In this document: in pieces, positions 41,400 to 49,626 of the stretch
Layout of the letters: every line of letters begins with the position of its first letter
Numbering within the stretch: the stretch's first letter is position 1
NCBI GenBank assembly: GCA_934511165.1
Contig: CAKSWA010000002.1
Span: forward strand, 1-64,000
DNA from: an uncultured Oscillospiraceae bacterium
GTDB lineage: Bacteria; Bacillota; Clostridia; Oscillospirales; Oscillospiraceae
Reading direction: 5' to 3'
DNA length: 64,000 nt
The notes under the pieces: generated by a model
The model's input: only the letters and a program-made list of their open reading frames with translations
The model's database searches: none
What the model was told of the DNA's origin: nothing
Translations under genes and position numbers: made by a program

Positions 41400-42288
41400 A
41401 CTGAAAAACGTTACAAAGATTTATGAAGGCTTCAAAGCGCTCGACGCGCTGAATCTCACGGTGCCGTCCGGCTCGGTCTACGGTCTCATCGGCCCGAACG
41501 GCGCGGGCAAGACGACCGCCATCCGTCACATGATGGGCGTTCTCCGGCAGGACGCGGGCTCGGTGCTGCTCGACGGGGAACCGGTGTTTGAAAACCCCTC
41601 GGTCAAGGCGCGGATGCTCTGCATCCCGGACGAGCCGTATTTCACCTCCACGAGCACGACGCGCGATCTTATGAAATTTACGCGCGCGCTCTATCCCCGC
41701 TTCGACACCGAACGCTACGAAAAGCTGCGCGAGATATTCGCGCTTGACGATACGCGCCCCATCCGCCGCCTTTCACGCGGCATGCAGAAACAGTCGGCCT
41801 TCTGGATCGCGCTTGCGGCGCGGCCCGAGGTACTCGTGCTCGATGAGCCGGTGGACGGCCTCGACCCCGTGATGCGGCGGCAGGTGTGGTCTCTTGTCAT
41901 GGAGGACGTGGCGGAGGAGGGCATGACGGTGCTCGTATCGTCGCACAACCTCCGCGAGCTGGAGGACGTGTGCGACCACGTCGGCATCATGCAGCGCGGC
42001 CGCTGCCTTCTCGAGAAGAGCGTTTCCGAATTGCAGGAGACGACGACCAAGGTGCTGCTCGCCCTGCCGGACGGCGCGGCGCTGCCGGAGGAGGGACTGG
42101 ACATTCTCCACCGCTCCTCGACCGGCAAGCTGCAGACGCTCATACTGCGCGGCAGGGAAGAGGACAATCTCGCGTGGCTCGAAAAGCTGCACCCGCTGTT
42201 CATGGATTCCGTGCCGCTGACGCTGGAGGAAATTTTCATTTACGAGCTGGGAGGTGTGGACGATGCCGTCCGAAAGAACGTTCTTTAA
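41386..42288 (+). CDS. ABC transporter ATPase
   Basis: A 300-residue ATPase of the CcmA/YtrB type: Walker A GPNGAGKTT (about residues 36-44), signature-like RLSRGMQKQ, Walker B VLVLDEPVDGLD, and switch His in SSHNLREL. It lacks membrane segments and works with the following membrane protein. GGAGGCGG precedes the ATG at 41386. Confidence 0.93.
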   Translation: MASIELKNVTKIYEGFKALDALNLTVPSGSVYGLIGPNGAGKTTAIRHMMGVLRQDAGSVLLDGEPVFENPSVKARMLCIPDEPYFTSTSTTRDLMKFTRALYPRFDTERYEKLREIFALDDTRPIRRLSRGMQKQSAFWIALAARPEVLVLDEPVDGLDPVMRRQVWSLVMEDVAEEGMTVLVSSHNLRELEDVCDHVGIMQRGRCLLEKSVSELQETTTKVLLALPDGAALPEEGLDILHRSSTGKLQTLILRGREEDNLAWLEKLHPLFMDSVPLTLEEIFIYELGGVDDAVRKNVL

Positions 42289-44122
42289 TAAGGCCGTATA
42301 CAAACGGGCGCTCTCCCGCTTCTGGCTCATCGGCGCGGCCTATGCCGCGGTGCTCTGCTTTCTTACGCTCATGTGCGGACGGTATTTCAATTCCGAGTTT
42401 ACGGAAATGAGCGAGTATGTGAGCTACAGCATCCTCAGCAACCTGACGCGCCGGGAAATCGTTGCCGCGGCGGTCGCGGCGGTGGTGATGGCCATCGCCG
42501 TCCACGGCTGGATGTTCCGCAAGACCTCCGCGGCGTACATTGCGGCGCTGCCCGTGACGCGCGAGGCGCTTCTCATTTCGAGCATGCTCGCGGCGCTGAC
42601 GCTCCTTATTCTGCCGTGCATCATCGCGATGCTTGTGAGCCTGCTGCTCTACGGCGGGGGCCCGCTGTGGACCCTGTATCTTCTGTGCTCGGCCGCCGCG
42701 GTGGTGCTGATGAACATTGCGTTCTTCGGTCTTGCGTCGTTCTGCACGGTATTCACCGGAAACGCCGCGGTGCTTCCGGCGCTCTATGTTATCGCGCTCT
42801 ACGGCTTCGTGGGGATCGAGGTCGTGACCCGGTACATAGCGGAGTTTCTGCTCTTTGGCGTGAGAGGCACCGGCTGGGAGCTTGCGGTCCTCTCGCCGGT
42901 CTATTATTTTTCCAACAACTATGTGGGAAGCTATTCGCATGCGATCCCTCTCACAGCCATCTATGCCGCGGCGGGCGTGATCCTCACGGGTCTTGCGGTG
43001 ATCTTCTTCCGCCACCGGCGGATGGAGGCTGCGGGTGAGACCGTCGCCGTTCCGGCGCTGCGCCCGCTCTTCCGGTGGGGGCTTGCCGCCGTGGGCGCGC
43101 TCGGCATGGCGCTGCTGATCCTCAAAACCGTATTCGATGTCGGCGCCTACGGCGCCGGAAACAGAGGCACTCCGGCGAGAGTAGCAATTTTGCTCCTTGC
43201 CATGCTATTTGGCGCGGCGGTCGGCTGGTTCGGCGCAGACGCACTCATGCGAAAGACCCTGCGCGTGTTTGACCGGCATTGGAAAGGTCTCGGCGTTTTC
43301 TGCGCGCTGCTCTGCGCGCTCGTCATCGGCTGCGAGCTTGACGTGTTCGGCGTTGAACGCTATCAGCCCGAGGTGGACGAGATCGGGTACGCCGCGGTGA
43401 ACGGCTGGGGCGAATACGACGAAACGCGCATCATGCAGCCGGAGAATCTCGAAGCGCTTCTCTCTCTGCAGAAGGACATCATTGCAAACAAAAAAGCGTA
43501 CGAGAGACAGCAGGGCCCCGGCATCTTCCCGCTGACGATCGAGTATTACGGCACGGACGGAAAGCTCCTCGCGCGCCGTGTATATACCTACGCCACGGAC
43601 GAGTATATCCCGTATGTGACCGGCGGTAACTATAACGTCGGCTTCCTCACGGAGAACGACGCAATCAGCCGGAACGTCCGGCAGTACGAAAAGCTTCTCA
43701 ACTCCCGTGAGCTGATGGAAGAGCGAGCGCTCTTCCCGTGCGACCGGAGCGAGACCGCCGTGTTTGCCGCGTACATTCAGTGGTATCATTCCGCTTCGCC
43801 GGTACAGCAGGGGATCACACTCACAACGGATGAATTCTGGGAGCTTTACGATACCTGCATCGTCCCCGACCTGCGCGACGGCAATATCGGCGGCACCAAG
43901 ATCATTCAGGATGAAGAATTCTATCAGGCGCTCGAGCCAATCTACATCACCGCCACCGGCGTCCATACCGACAGCGACGGCCAATTCGTCTACGATTATT
44001 ACACCGTCCGCCCGGTCGCGGCCTCTGTGCGCACGAATGCGTGGCTGCGCTCTCACGGCGTCACGGTGCAGACGCTTGGCGAGATGAACAATGTGGCGCT
44101 GAACGACGGCCTCGCCGGATAA
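42263..44122 (+). CDS. ABC-2 type membrane protein with large soluble domain
   Basis: A 619-residue protein. About nine transmembrane helices occupy residues 20-350 (for example IGAAYAAVLCFLTLMC, AAAVAAVVMAIAVHG and AAVVLMNIAFFGLASF); the last 265 residues are soluble and presumably extracellular, of no recognised fold (YQPEVDEIGYAAVNGWGEYD onward). Encoded with the GntR regulator and ATPase, it is the probable permease of a YtrBCD-like exporter. GGGAGG lies 8 nt before the ATG; overlaps the ATPase gene by 26 nt. Confidence 0.8.
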   Translation: MPSERTFFNKAVYKRALSRFWLIGAAYAAVLCFLTLMCGRYFNSEFTEMSEYVSYSILSNLTRREIVAAAVAAVVMAIAVHGWMFRKTSAAYIAALPVTREALLISSMLAALTLLILPCIIAMLVSLLLYGGGPLWTLYLLCSAAAVVLMNIAFFGLASFCTVFTGNAAVLPALYVIALYGFVGIEVVTRYIAEFLLFGVRGTGWELAVLSPVYYFSNNYVGSYSHAIPLTAIYAAAGVILTGLAVIFFRHRRMEAAGETVAVPALRPLFRWGLAAVGALGMALLILKTVFDVGAYGAGNRGTPARVAILLLAMLFGAAVGWFGADALMRKTLRVFDRHWKGLGVFCALLCALVIGCELDVFGVERYQPEVDEIGYAAVNGWGEYDETRIMQPENLEALLSLQKDIIANKKAYERQQGPGIFPLTIEYYGTDGKLLARRVYTYATDEYIPYVTGGNYNVGFLTENDAISRNVRQYEKLLNSRELMEERALFPCDRSETAVFAAYIQWYHSASPVQQGITLTTDEFWELYDTCIVPDLRDGNIGGTKIIQDEEFYQALEPIYITATGVHTDSDGQFVYDYYTVRPVAASVRTNAWLRSHGVTVQTLGEMNNVALNDGLAG

Positions 44123-44145
44123 CTGCTTCCCGAAAGGAGAAGACA

Positions 44146-44661
44146 ATGAAAAAGAGAGTTGTCATCCTCATATTGACGCTTGTGCTCCTCGCAGGCGCGA
44201 TGGCGGCGGCGGGTCTGCCGCTGGAGTCGCGCGCCGCCGCTGCCACGCCGGAACCGACGGCCACGCAGGAGCCGCTGCCGGAGGTTTCGCCTACGCCGGA
44301 AGCCTTGGAACCGCTCGCCGGTCTCGGCGGCATTCTGGAACGGCTCGCGCAGGATTACGACCCCGCCTCCGGCGCGGTCGGCGCGTACCGCTGGGCGGAG
44401 TCCATCCTCGGGCAGTATCTCGCGGACGGACGCGATACGGCCTCGGCGCGCGATGCCGGTACGGCCTATGCCGAGCACTACGGCGAAAACGACGCGGCGC
44501 TGAAAAGCCGTCTCGAGACGGTGCTGGCTGCGGCGGAAACGCTCACCTCCGGGCAGGAGCTCGGTCTCGTGCGCGACCGGCGGCTTCTCACCGCCGGGTG
44601 GGAGAGCGGAGAAGTAGATGCGCTCTTCGCCGCCATTGCGGTGGGGGCGGGCATCGCATAA
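44146..44661 (+). CDS. Exported protein with Pro-rich linker, unknown function
   Basis: A 171-residue secreted protein: signal peptide about residues 1-30 (MKKRVVILILTLVLLAGAMA), a linker of Ala/Pro/Glu/Thr (about 31-55), and a helical C-terminal domain of about 115 residues (LGGILERLAQDYDPASGA onward). GGAG is about 8 nt before the ATG, 23 nt after the permease stop, so it probably belongs to the GntR-ABC operon. No family recognised. Confidence 0.75.
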   Translation: MKKRVVILILTLVLLAGAMAAAGLPLESRAAAATPEPTATQEPLPEVSPTPEALEPLAGLGGILERLAQDYDPASGAVGAYRWAESILGQYLADGRDTASARDAGTAYAEHYGENDAALKSRLETVLAAAETLTSGQELGLVRDRRLLTAGWESGEVDALFAAIAVGAGIA

Positions 44662-44769
44662 ATTGCCAGCTGCGCAACCCGGCGCGGCATCTCTCCTCCT
44701 ACTCCGCGCCGGGCGCATCGATATATGGAAGAATATCAACCATCAACAGACAGAAAAGGAGTGCTATCC

Positions 44770-44940
44770 ATGAAAAAGATCATTGCTATCGTTCTCAGCG
44801 CCGCGGCGCTGCTGCTCACGCTCGCGGGCTGCGGCCCCAAGACCGCCTCGGCGGGCAACGCTTCCGGCGGCAACGCCTACTATGCCTCCGCCGGCAATTA
44901 CGCCTCTTATGGCAACGCCTCGTCCGGCAACGCGGGCTGA
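44770..44940 (+). CDS. Small Gly/Ala/Asn/Ser-rich lipoprotein
   Basis: A 56-residue protein with a clear lipoprotein signal (MKKIIAIVLSAAALLLTLAGC). The mature part of about 36 residues is low complexity and has the imperfect repeat SAGNASGGNAYYASAGNYAS. AAAAGGAGTG precedes the ATG and a terminator follows. It resembles the tiny NAS-repeat lipoproteins seen in some Firmicutes only in style; function unknown, possibly a surface spacer of the adjacent export system. Confidence 0.7.
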   Translation: MKKIIAIVLSAAALLLTLAGCGPKTASAGNASGGNAYYASAGNYASYGNASSGNAG

Positions 44941-44956
44941 AAAACATAAGAAACAG

Positions 44957-44986
44957 AGCCCCGGAGCAAACTATGCTCCGGGGCTT
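44957..44986 (+). terminator. Terminator after the small lipoprotein gene
   Basis: AGCCCCGGAGC / GCTCCGGGGCT with an AAACTAT-type loop and a weak T tract, followed by repeat copy 6. Confidence 0.75.
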
Positions 44987-44998
44987 AACTATTTGAAA

Positions 44999-45128
44999 GG
45001 CTCCCTCTGACGAGGGAGCTGTCAGCGCAGCTGACTGAGGGAGAGAAAAAGCATATACTTCTGCGAAGAACGTCTCTCCCTCCGTCTTTTGCCTGCGGCA
45101 AAATCCACCTCCCTCGTCAGAGGGAGGC
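44999..45128. repeat. Dispersed cloverleaf repeat, copy 6
   Basis: GGCTCCCTCTGACGAGGGAGC, CAGCGCAGCTG hairpin, GACTGAGGGAGAG, about 35 nt, CTCCCTCCGTC, TTTTGCCTGCGGCAAAA, and CCTCCCTCGTCAGAGGGAGG: the copy 5 order in the opposite orientation. Confidence 0.8.
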
Positions 45129-45143
45129 AATGAAAACCGCGCC

Positions 45144-45173
45144 TTGACGCCTTGCCGCAAAACGTCCTATAAT
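45144..45173 (+). promoter_or_regulatory. Promoter of the PIG-L pair
   Basis: TTGACG, an 18-nt spacer and TATAAT (about 45167-45172), giving a transcription start near 45180. No ATG, GTG or TTG in the gene's frame lies between that start and the signal peptide. Confidence 0.75.
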
Positions 45174-45219
45174 ATCCCCAAACGCGCCCGCCCGAGCCGC
45201 GGGAGAAAGGACGCCCGCC

Positions 45220-46476
45220 ACGAAAAGATCGATTTCCTTTTTTCTGATATTCGCGCTTGCGTGCGCGCTCCTTACCGCCTGCGGCCTGTCGCCCAAGCCG
45301 AGACCGGCCCCCACACCCGAGGCGACCGCTGCCACCACGGCGACGCCGGAGCCGACCGCAGCGCCCGAACCAACGCCGTCCCCGACGCCGGAACCAACTG
45401 CCGAGGAGATCCTGGACGGCGTTACCCTCACGGACGGCATCGGCAACTATACGGCGCTCCTTCACGATGGCGACTATACCTCCCGTATCGGCTACCGGGA
45501 CGGAACAACGCTGCACATTGCATCCGAAACACCCATCGGCGCGCTGTATCTCTACTGGTATGAGCCGTGCGCGCCGTTCACGGTGCGCACCGCCGCGGGA
45601 GATGTTCCGGGCGGTGAATACGGCTTTCTGCATGAGTACCTTGCACTGCCGGAGGCGGTGACGGAGCTTGATATTGAGTTTACCGGACTCTCGCCGCTCT
45701 GCGAGATACGCCTCTTTACGGCCGGCGCAGCGCCGGAGGATGTGCAGGTATGGCAGACGCCATGCGAGCAGGCGGACGTGCTCTTTTTCCCCAGCCATGC
45801 GGACGATGACGTGATCTTCTTTGGCCCGCTCGTTGTGCAGTGCGTGGATCGCGGTCTCAAGGTGCAGGTTGCGTATCTCGTGAACCGCTATTACTATCCG
45901 CCGCGTTTGCAGGAGCTTTTGGACGCACTCTGGGTGATGGGGGTGCGGAATTACCCGGTCATAGGGCCATTCCCGGACATCGTTGCCGACACGCTGGACG
46001 ATGCGGAGAACGGCTACGGCACGGAAAACGTGATCGCCTTTCAGGTCGAACAGCTCCGGCGCTTCCGACCGCTCGTCGCTGTCGGGCACGACCGCGAAGG
46101 GGAATACGGCCACGGCGCGCACCGGATCAGCGCGCTTGCGCTCGAACAGTCGGTCGTCTGCGCCGCAGACGCTTCGTATCAGAACTGGAGCGCTGGGCAG
46201 TACGGCACATGGGATACGCCGAAGCTCTATCTCCACTTTGCCTGGGAAAACCCGATCATCCTCGACGTAGATACGCCGCTTGCGCTCTTCGGCGGCAGAA
46301 CGGCCTACGAAGTCGCCTGTGACGCCATGCTCTGCCACGTGAGCCAGCTCGAATGGTTCACCGGACCCATTTTGGAAAACAGCGCTCTGCCGCGCTACGA
46401 CTGCCGGAAATTCGGCCTTGTCCGCTCGCTCGTCGGCGCGGACACCGGAAACGATATTATGGAGCATCTGAAGTGA
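45220..46476 (+). CDS. PIG-L family deacetylase lipoprotein, copy 1 (ACG start?)
   Basis: About 418 residues if read from the ACG at 45220: lipoprotein signal with LLTACG lipobox (residues about 17-22), a Thr/Pro/Glu/Ala linker (about 25-65), a beta-rich domain (about 70-190), then the PIG-L/LmbE domain (about 190-418). Its metal motif is FPSHADDDVIFFG (usual form HPDDE) and VGHDREGEYGHGAHR supplies the other His ligands. These zinc enzymes remove acetyl groups from N-acetylglucosamine-type sugars. The frame is open upstream but has no standard start after the promoter; GAGAAAGGA lies 9 nt before the ACG. Stop overlaps the second copy. Confidence 0.8.
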   Translation, partial: TKRSISFFLIFALACALLTACGLSPKPRPAPTPEATAATTATPEPTAAPEPTPSPTPEPTAEEILDGVTLTDGIGNYTALLHDGDYTSRIGYRDGTTLHIASETPIGALYLYWYEPCAPFTVRTAAGDVPGGEYGFLHEYLALPEAVTELDIEFTGLSPLCEIRLFTAGAAPEDVQVWQTPCEQADVLFFPSHADDDVIFFGPLVVQCVDRGLKVQVAYLVNRYYYPPRLQELLDALWVMGVRNYPVIGPFPDIVADTLDDAENGYGTENVIAFQVEQLRRFRPLVAVGHDREGEYGHGAHRISALALEQSVVCAADASYQNWSAGQYGTWDTPKLYLHFAWENPIILDVDTPLALFGGRTAYEVACDAMLCHVSQLEWFTGPILENSALPRYDCRKFGLVRSLVGADTGNDIMEHLK

Positions 46477-47804
46477 AGGATGCCCCGGTCAAAGACATTC
46501 CGCGCAAAGCGGAGGAAAGGAAGCCAGCCACGAAAAAACGAATTTCTCTTCTTCTGATATCCGCAATTTTCTGCGCGCTGCTCACTGCCTGCGGCGCGCC
46601 CGCGCAGATAAAGCCGACCGCCGCGCCCACCCCGGAACCGACCGCCGCCCCGACAGCGACGCCGGAGCCCACCGCCACGCCTACTCCGGAACCGACCGCT
46701 ACCCCGAAGCCGACGCCCGAGCCGATTGCCGCGGAGATCATGGACGGCGTTGCCATCTCGGACAGCATCGGCGGTTATACGGCCATATTGCGCGACGGCG
46801 ACCGCACCTCCCGCATCGACTACCGCGCCGGGAACACACTGCACATTTCCTCCGAAACGCCCATCGGCGCGCTGTATCTCTACTGGTACGAACCGGGCGC
46901 AGCGTTCACGGTGCACACCGCTGCGGGCGATGTCGCGGGCGGCGAATATGGTTTTCTGCACGAATATCTCGCGCTGCCGGAAGCGGCAACGGAACTGGAT
47001 ATCGAGTTCACCGGGCTCTCGCCGCTTTGCGAGGTGCGCCTCTTCACGACTGGCGCCGCGCCCTCGGACGTGCAGGTCTGGCAGCCGCCGTGCGAACAGG
47101 CGGATGTGCTGCTCTTCCCGAGCCATGCGGACGACGATGTGATCTTCTTCGGCGCGCTTGCCGCGCAATGCGTTGACCGGGGGCTCACGGTGCAGGTGGC
47201 GTATCTTGTGAATCACTACGACTGGCAGCCGCGCCCGCAGGAGCTTCTCGATGCGCTCTGGATGATGGGCATCCGGAACTATCCGGTCATCGGGCCGTTC
47301 CCGGACTACTACGTTCTCTCGCTGGAGGGAGCGCAGCAGAGCTTCGGGGAGGAAAATGTCATTGCCTATCAGGTAGGGCTGCTGCGGCGGTTTAAGCCGC
47401 TCGTCGCCGTCGGGCACGACCGCGAAGGCGAATACGGCCATGGCGCGCACCAGCTCAACGCGCTCTCGCTCGAACAGGCGGTCGTCCGTGCTGCGGACGC
47501 TTCGTATGATGCCGAGAGCGCCGCGCAGTACGGCGTGTGGGATACGCCGAAGCTGTATCTCCATTTTGCCGACGAAAACCCGATCTTCCTCGACGTGGAA
47601 ACGCCGCTGGCGTCCTTCGGCGGAAAAACGGCGTTTGAAGTTGCCTCGGAGGCCATGCTCTGCCACGAAAGCCAACTCCAATATGCCCACCGCCCGACGC
47701 TGGAAAGCGCCGAGTTCCCGCGCTACGACTGCCGCCGGTTCGGCCTTGTCCGCTCACTCGTCGGCGCGGACACCGGCAACGATATAATGGAAAATCTGAA
47801 CTGA
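46473..47804 (+). CDS. PIG-L family deacetylase lipoprotein, copy 2
   Basis: 443 residues from the GTG at 46473, which overlaps the previous stop (GTGA) and has GGAG 8 nt upstream, or 424 from an ACG at 46530 that aligns with copy 1 and has GGAGGAAAGG 8 nt upstream. Lipobox LLTACG, a PTPEPTA-type linker, a beta domain, then PIG-L with FPSHADDDVIFFG and VGHDREGEYGHGAH. The protein is clearly a tandem duplicate of copy 1, most alike in the catalytic half. Both likely act on the outer face of the membrane on an acetylated amino sugar; target unknown. Confidence 0.85.
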   Translation: MKDAPVKDIPRKAEERKPATKKRISLLLISAIFCALLTACGAPAQIKPTAAPTPEPTAAPTATPEPTATPTPEPTATPKPTPEPIAAEIMDGVAISDSIGGYTAILRDGDRTSRIDYRAGNTLHISSETPIGALYLYWYEPGAAFTVHTAAGDVAGGEYGFLHEYLALPEAATELDIEFTGLSPLCEVRLFTTGAAPSDVQVWQPPCEQADVLLFPSHADDDVIFFGALAAQCVDRGLTVQVAYLVNHYDWQPRPQELLDALWMMGIRNYPVIGPFPDYYVLSLEGAQQSFGEENVIAYQVGLLRRFKPLVAVGHDREGEYGHGAHQLNALSLEQAVVRAADASYDAESAAQYGVWDTPKLYLHFADENPIFLDVETPLASFGGKTAFEVASEAMLCHESQLQYAHRPTLESAEFPRYDCRRFGLVRSLVGADTGNDIMENLN

Positions 47805-47812
47805 AGCGATCA

Positions 47813-47852
47813 AAGCCCGGCTGCGTTTCTTGACGCGGCCGGGCTTTCTGTT
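47813..47852 (+). terminator. Terminator after the PIG-L pair
   Basis: AAAGCCCGGC(T)GCG / CGCGGCCGGGCTTT with a loop of about 9 nt, then CTGTTTAT. Confidence 0.8.
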
Positions 47853-47900
47853 TATAATAAACCATGCGCTGCATCCCGTGCCGCACGGCACACATACTAA

Positions 47901-48176
47901 GCGTCGATTAACAAGGGCCCGCGCGTCGGACAGGTAAGTCTTTTCGGAGCTTTTTGCCCTTTTTGTCTCGGCGGGCGGCAGCCCGCCGTCGCCAAAGAAG
48001 AGCAAAAATCCCTCAAAAATCCAAGGCTGTCCGATGCGAAGCAGTTCTGCCGGAGCAGAAATGCTCTCAGATTAGGAAAAGTCCGCAGGGAATACTTTCT
48101 GTATTCTCAAGGGCTTTGACGCCGTATGAGGGCATTTCCGCCCGGCCGAACCGCGTGTGCCCTTGTCAATCGACGC
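47901..48176. mobile_element. 276-bp element with 24-bp terminal inverted repeats (MITE-like)
   Basis: The left end GCGTCGATTAACAAGGGC and the right end (complement GCGTCGATTGACAAGGGC) match at 21 of 24 terminal positions. An inner inverted pair GCGTCGGACAG (47923-47933) / CTGTCCGATGC (48027-48037) defines a left half. There is no coding sequence. A 2-3 bp A-rich flank may be a target-site duplication. It fills the gap before the ECF S gene at 48206. A 44-bp relative is at 50568. Confidence 0.65.
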
Positions 48177-48205
48177 AAAGGGAGCAACAGCAGGAGGAAT
48201 TGAAT

Positions 48206-48793
48206 ATGAACGCAAACTCTCAGGGAAAGACCCGGCGTCTGGCGGGTCTGGCGCTTTTCACGGCGCTGATCGTCATTTTGCAGCTGCTGGGCAGTTTCAT
48301 CCGGTTTGGCCCGGTCTCGGTGTCGCTCGTGGCGCTGCCCATCGTGGTGGGCGCGGCGGTCTACGGCGGCGTGGCGGGGCTGTGGCTCGGCTTCGTTTTC
48401 GGCGTGGTCGTGCTGCTCTCGGGCGACGCTGCGGCGTTTTTCGCCTTCAGCGTGCCGGGAACGCTGCTCACGGTGCTCGTAAAGGGCATTGCCTGCGGCG
48501 GTCTGGCGGGGCTCGTGTACGCCTGGCTCAGAGCGAAAAACCGCACGCTCGCGGCCATTGCCGCGGCGATCGTATGCCCGGTCGTGAACACCGGCGTATT
48601 TCTGCTCGGCTGCCGGATCTTCTTTATGCCGATGCTCGCCTCCATGGCGCAGAGCCTCGGCTTCGGCGACAATGTGGGACGGTTTATGATCTTTGGCCTC
48701 GTCGGCGTCAACTTCCTTGCCGAGCTTGGCATCAACATCGTGCTCAGCCCCGTCATTCTGCGGCTGATCCGCATCGGGAGAAAGGAAAAGTAA
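48206..48793 (+). CDS. ECF transporter S component, probably pantothenate
   Basis: A 195-residue membrane protein with about six helices; LALFTALIVILQLLG and FIRFGPVSVSLVALPIVVGA, then YGGVAGLWLGFVFGVVVLLSG, follow the S-component pattern of the PanT-like branch. Adjacent coaX (pantothenate kinase), starting 3 nt after the stop, supports pantothenate uptake; this is inference from context. GGAGGAATTG precedes the ATG. Confidence 0.82.
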   Translation: MNANSQGKTRRLAGLALFTALIVILQLLGSFIRFGPVSVSLVALPIVVGAAVYGGVAGLWLGFVFGVVVLLSGDAAAFFAFSVPGTLLTVLVKGIACGGLAGLVYAWLRAKNRTLAAIAAAIVCPVVNTGVFLLGCRIFFMPMLASMAQSLGFGDNVGRFMIFGLVGVNFLAELGINIVLSPVILRLIRIGRKEK

Positions 48794-48796
48794 GTC

Positions 48797-49579
48797 ATGA
48801 TCCTTGCCATCGACACCGGCAATACGAATATCGTTCTCGGCTGCGTCGAAAACCGGACGATCCGCGCCGTGGCGCGCATGGCGACGGACGTGAACAAGAC
48901 CGACTATGAATATGCCGTCGGCATGAAAAACGTCCTCGCGTTCGCAGGCTTCCAGCCGGAGGACTTTGAAGGCGCGATTTTGTCGAGCGTCGTCTGGCCG
49001 CTTACGTCCACGCTGCAGCGCGCTGTAAAGCTCCTCACGGGGCTGGATGCGCTCACCGTCGGCAAGGGACTCAAAACGGGGCTTGACATCCGGCTCGACG
49101 ATCCCGGCCAGATCGGCGCGGACCTTGTCGTTGGCGCGGTCGCGGCGCTGCATCTGCACCGCCCGCCGCTCATCGTCATCGACATGGGCACCGCCACGAC
49201 CATCTCCGCCGTGGATGCGCAGGGGCGGTATGTAGGCGGCGCAATCGTGCCGGGGCTTCGCCTGTCGATGGAATCGCTCTCCGGCCACACGTCGCAGCTG
49301 CCGCGCGTCTCGCTCGACGCGCCCGCCAAGTGCATCGGGACGAACACCGTTGCCTGTATGCAGTCCGGCGCAATTTACGGCTCGGCTGCCATGCTTGACG
49401 GTATGATCGAGCGTATGGAAGCCGAGCTCGGCGCTCCCGCCGCCGTGATCGCCACCGGCGGCCTCGCCGGATGCGTCACGCCGTTCTGCCGCCGGGAGAT
49501 CCGGTATGAGCCGGATCTGCTGCTCATCGGTCTCGCGGTGCTCTGGGAGAGAAACCGCGGCGAAAAAGCACATAAATAA
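48797..49579 (+). CDS. coaX: Type III pantothenate kinase
   Basis: A 260-residue cytosolic ASKHA-fold kinase that phosphorylates pantothenate in the first step of CoA synthesis. MILAIDTGNTNIVLG is the phosphate 1 loop, GADLVVGAVAALHLH, IVIDMGTATTISAVD (phosphate 2) and GGAIVPGLRLSMESL are family positions, and VIATGGLAG is near the end. Type III enzymes do not show feedback by CoA. Located 3 nt after the S component. Confidence 0.95.
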   Translation: MILAIDTGNTNIVLGCVENRTIRAVARMATDVNKTDYEYAVGMKNVLAFAGFQPEDFEGAILSSVVWPLTSTLQRAVKLLTGLDALTVGKGLKTGLDIRLDDPGQIGADLVVGAVAALHLHRPPLIVIDMGTATTISAVDAQGRYVGGAIVPGLRLSMESLSGHTSQLPRVSLDAPAKCIGTNTVACMQSGAIYGSAAMLDGMIERMEAELGAPAAVIATGGLAGCVTPFCRREIRYEPDLLLIGLAVLWERNRGEKAHK

Positions 49580-49583
49580 ATCA

Positions 49584-49624
49584 TGACGCGCCGGAACAGA
49601 TTTTCCTGTTCCGGCGCGTTTTGC
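49584..49624. terminator. Terminator between coaX and cbiL
   Basis: GACGCGCCGGAACAG / CTGTTCCGGCGCGTTTTG, with T runs fitting the + strand gene and a position 3 nt from the end of cbiL on the other strand. Confidence 0.88.
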
Positions 49625-49626
49625 CG

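Noticed and set aside
46353..46472. Start of PIG-L copy 2 at the ATG inside copy 1
   Set aside because: That frame extends 40 codons into copy 1's coding end and lacks a signal peptide at its start; GTG 46473 or ACG 46530 is better.
47901..48176. Riboswitch upstream of the ECF S gene
   Set aside because: I compared it by eye with TPP, FMN, cobalamin and other vitamin switches and saw none of their cores; the terminal inverted repeats and the 44-bp relative point to a mobile element instead.
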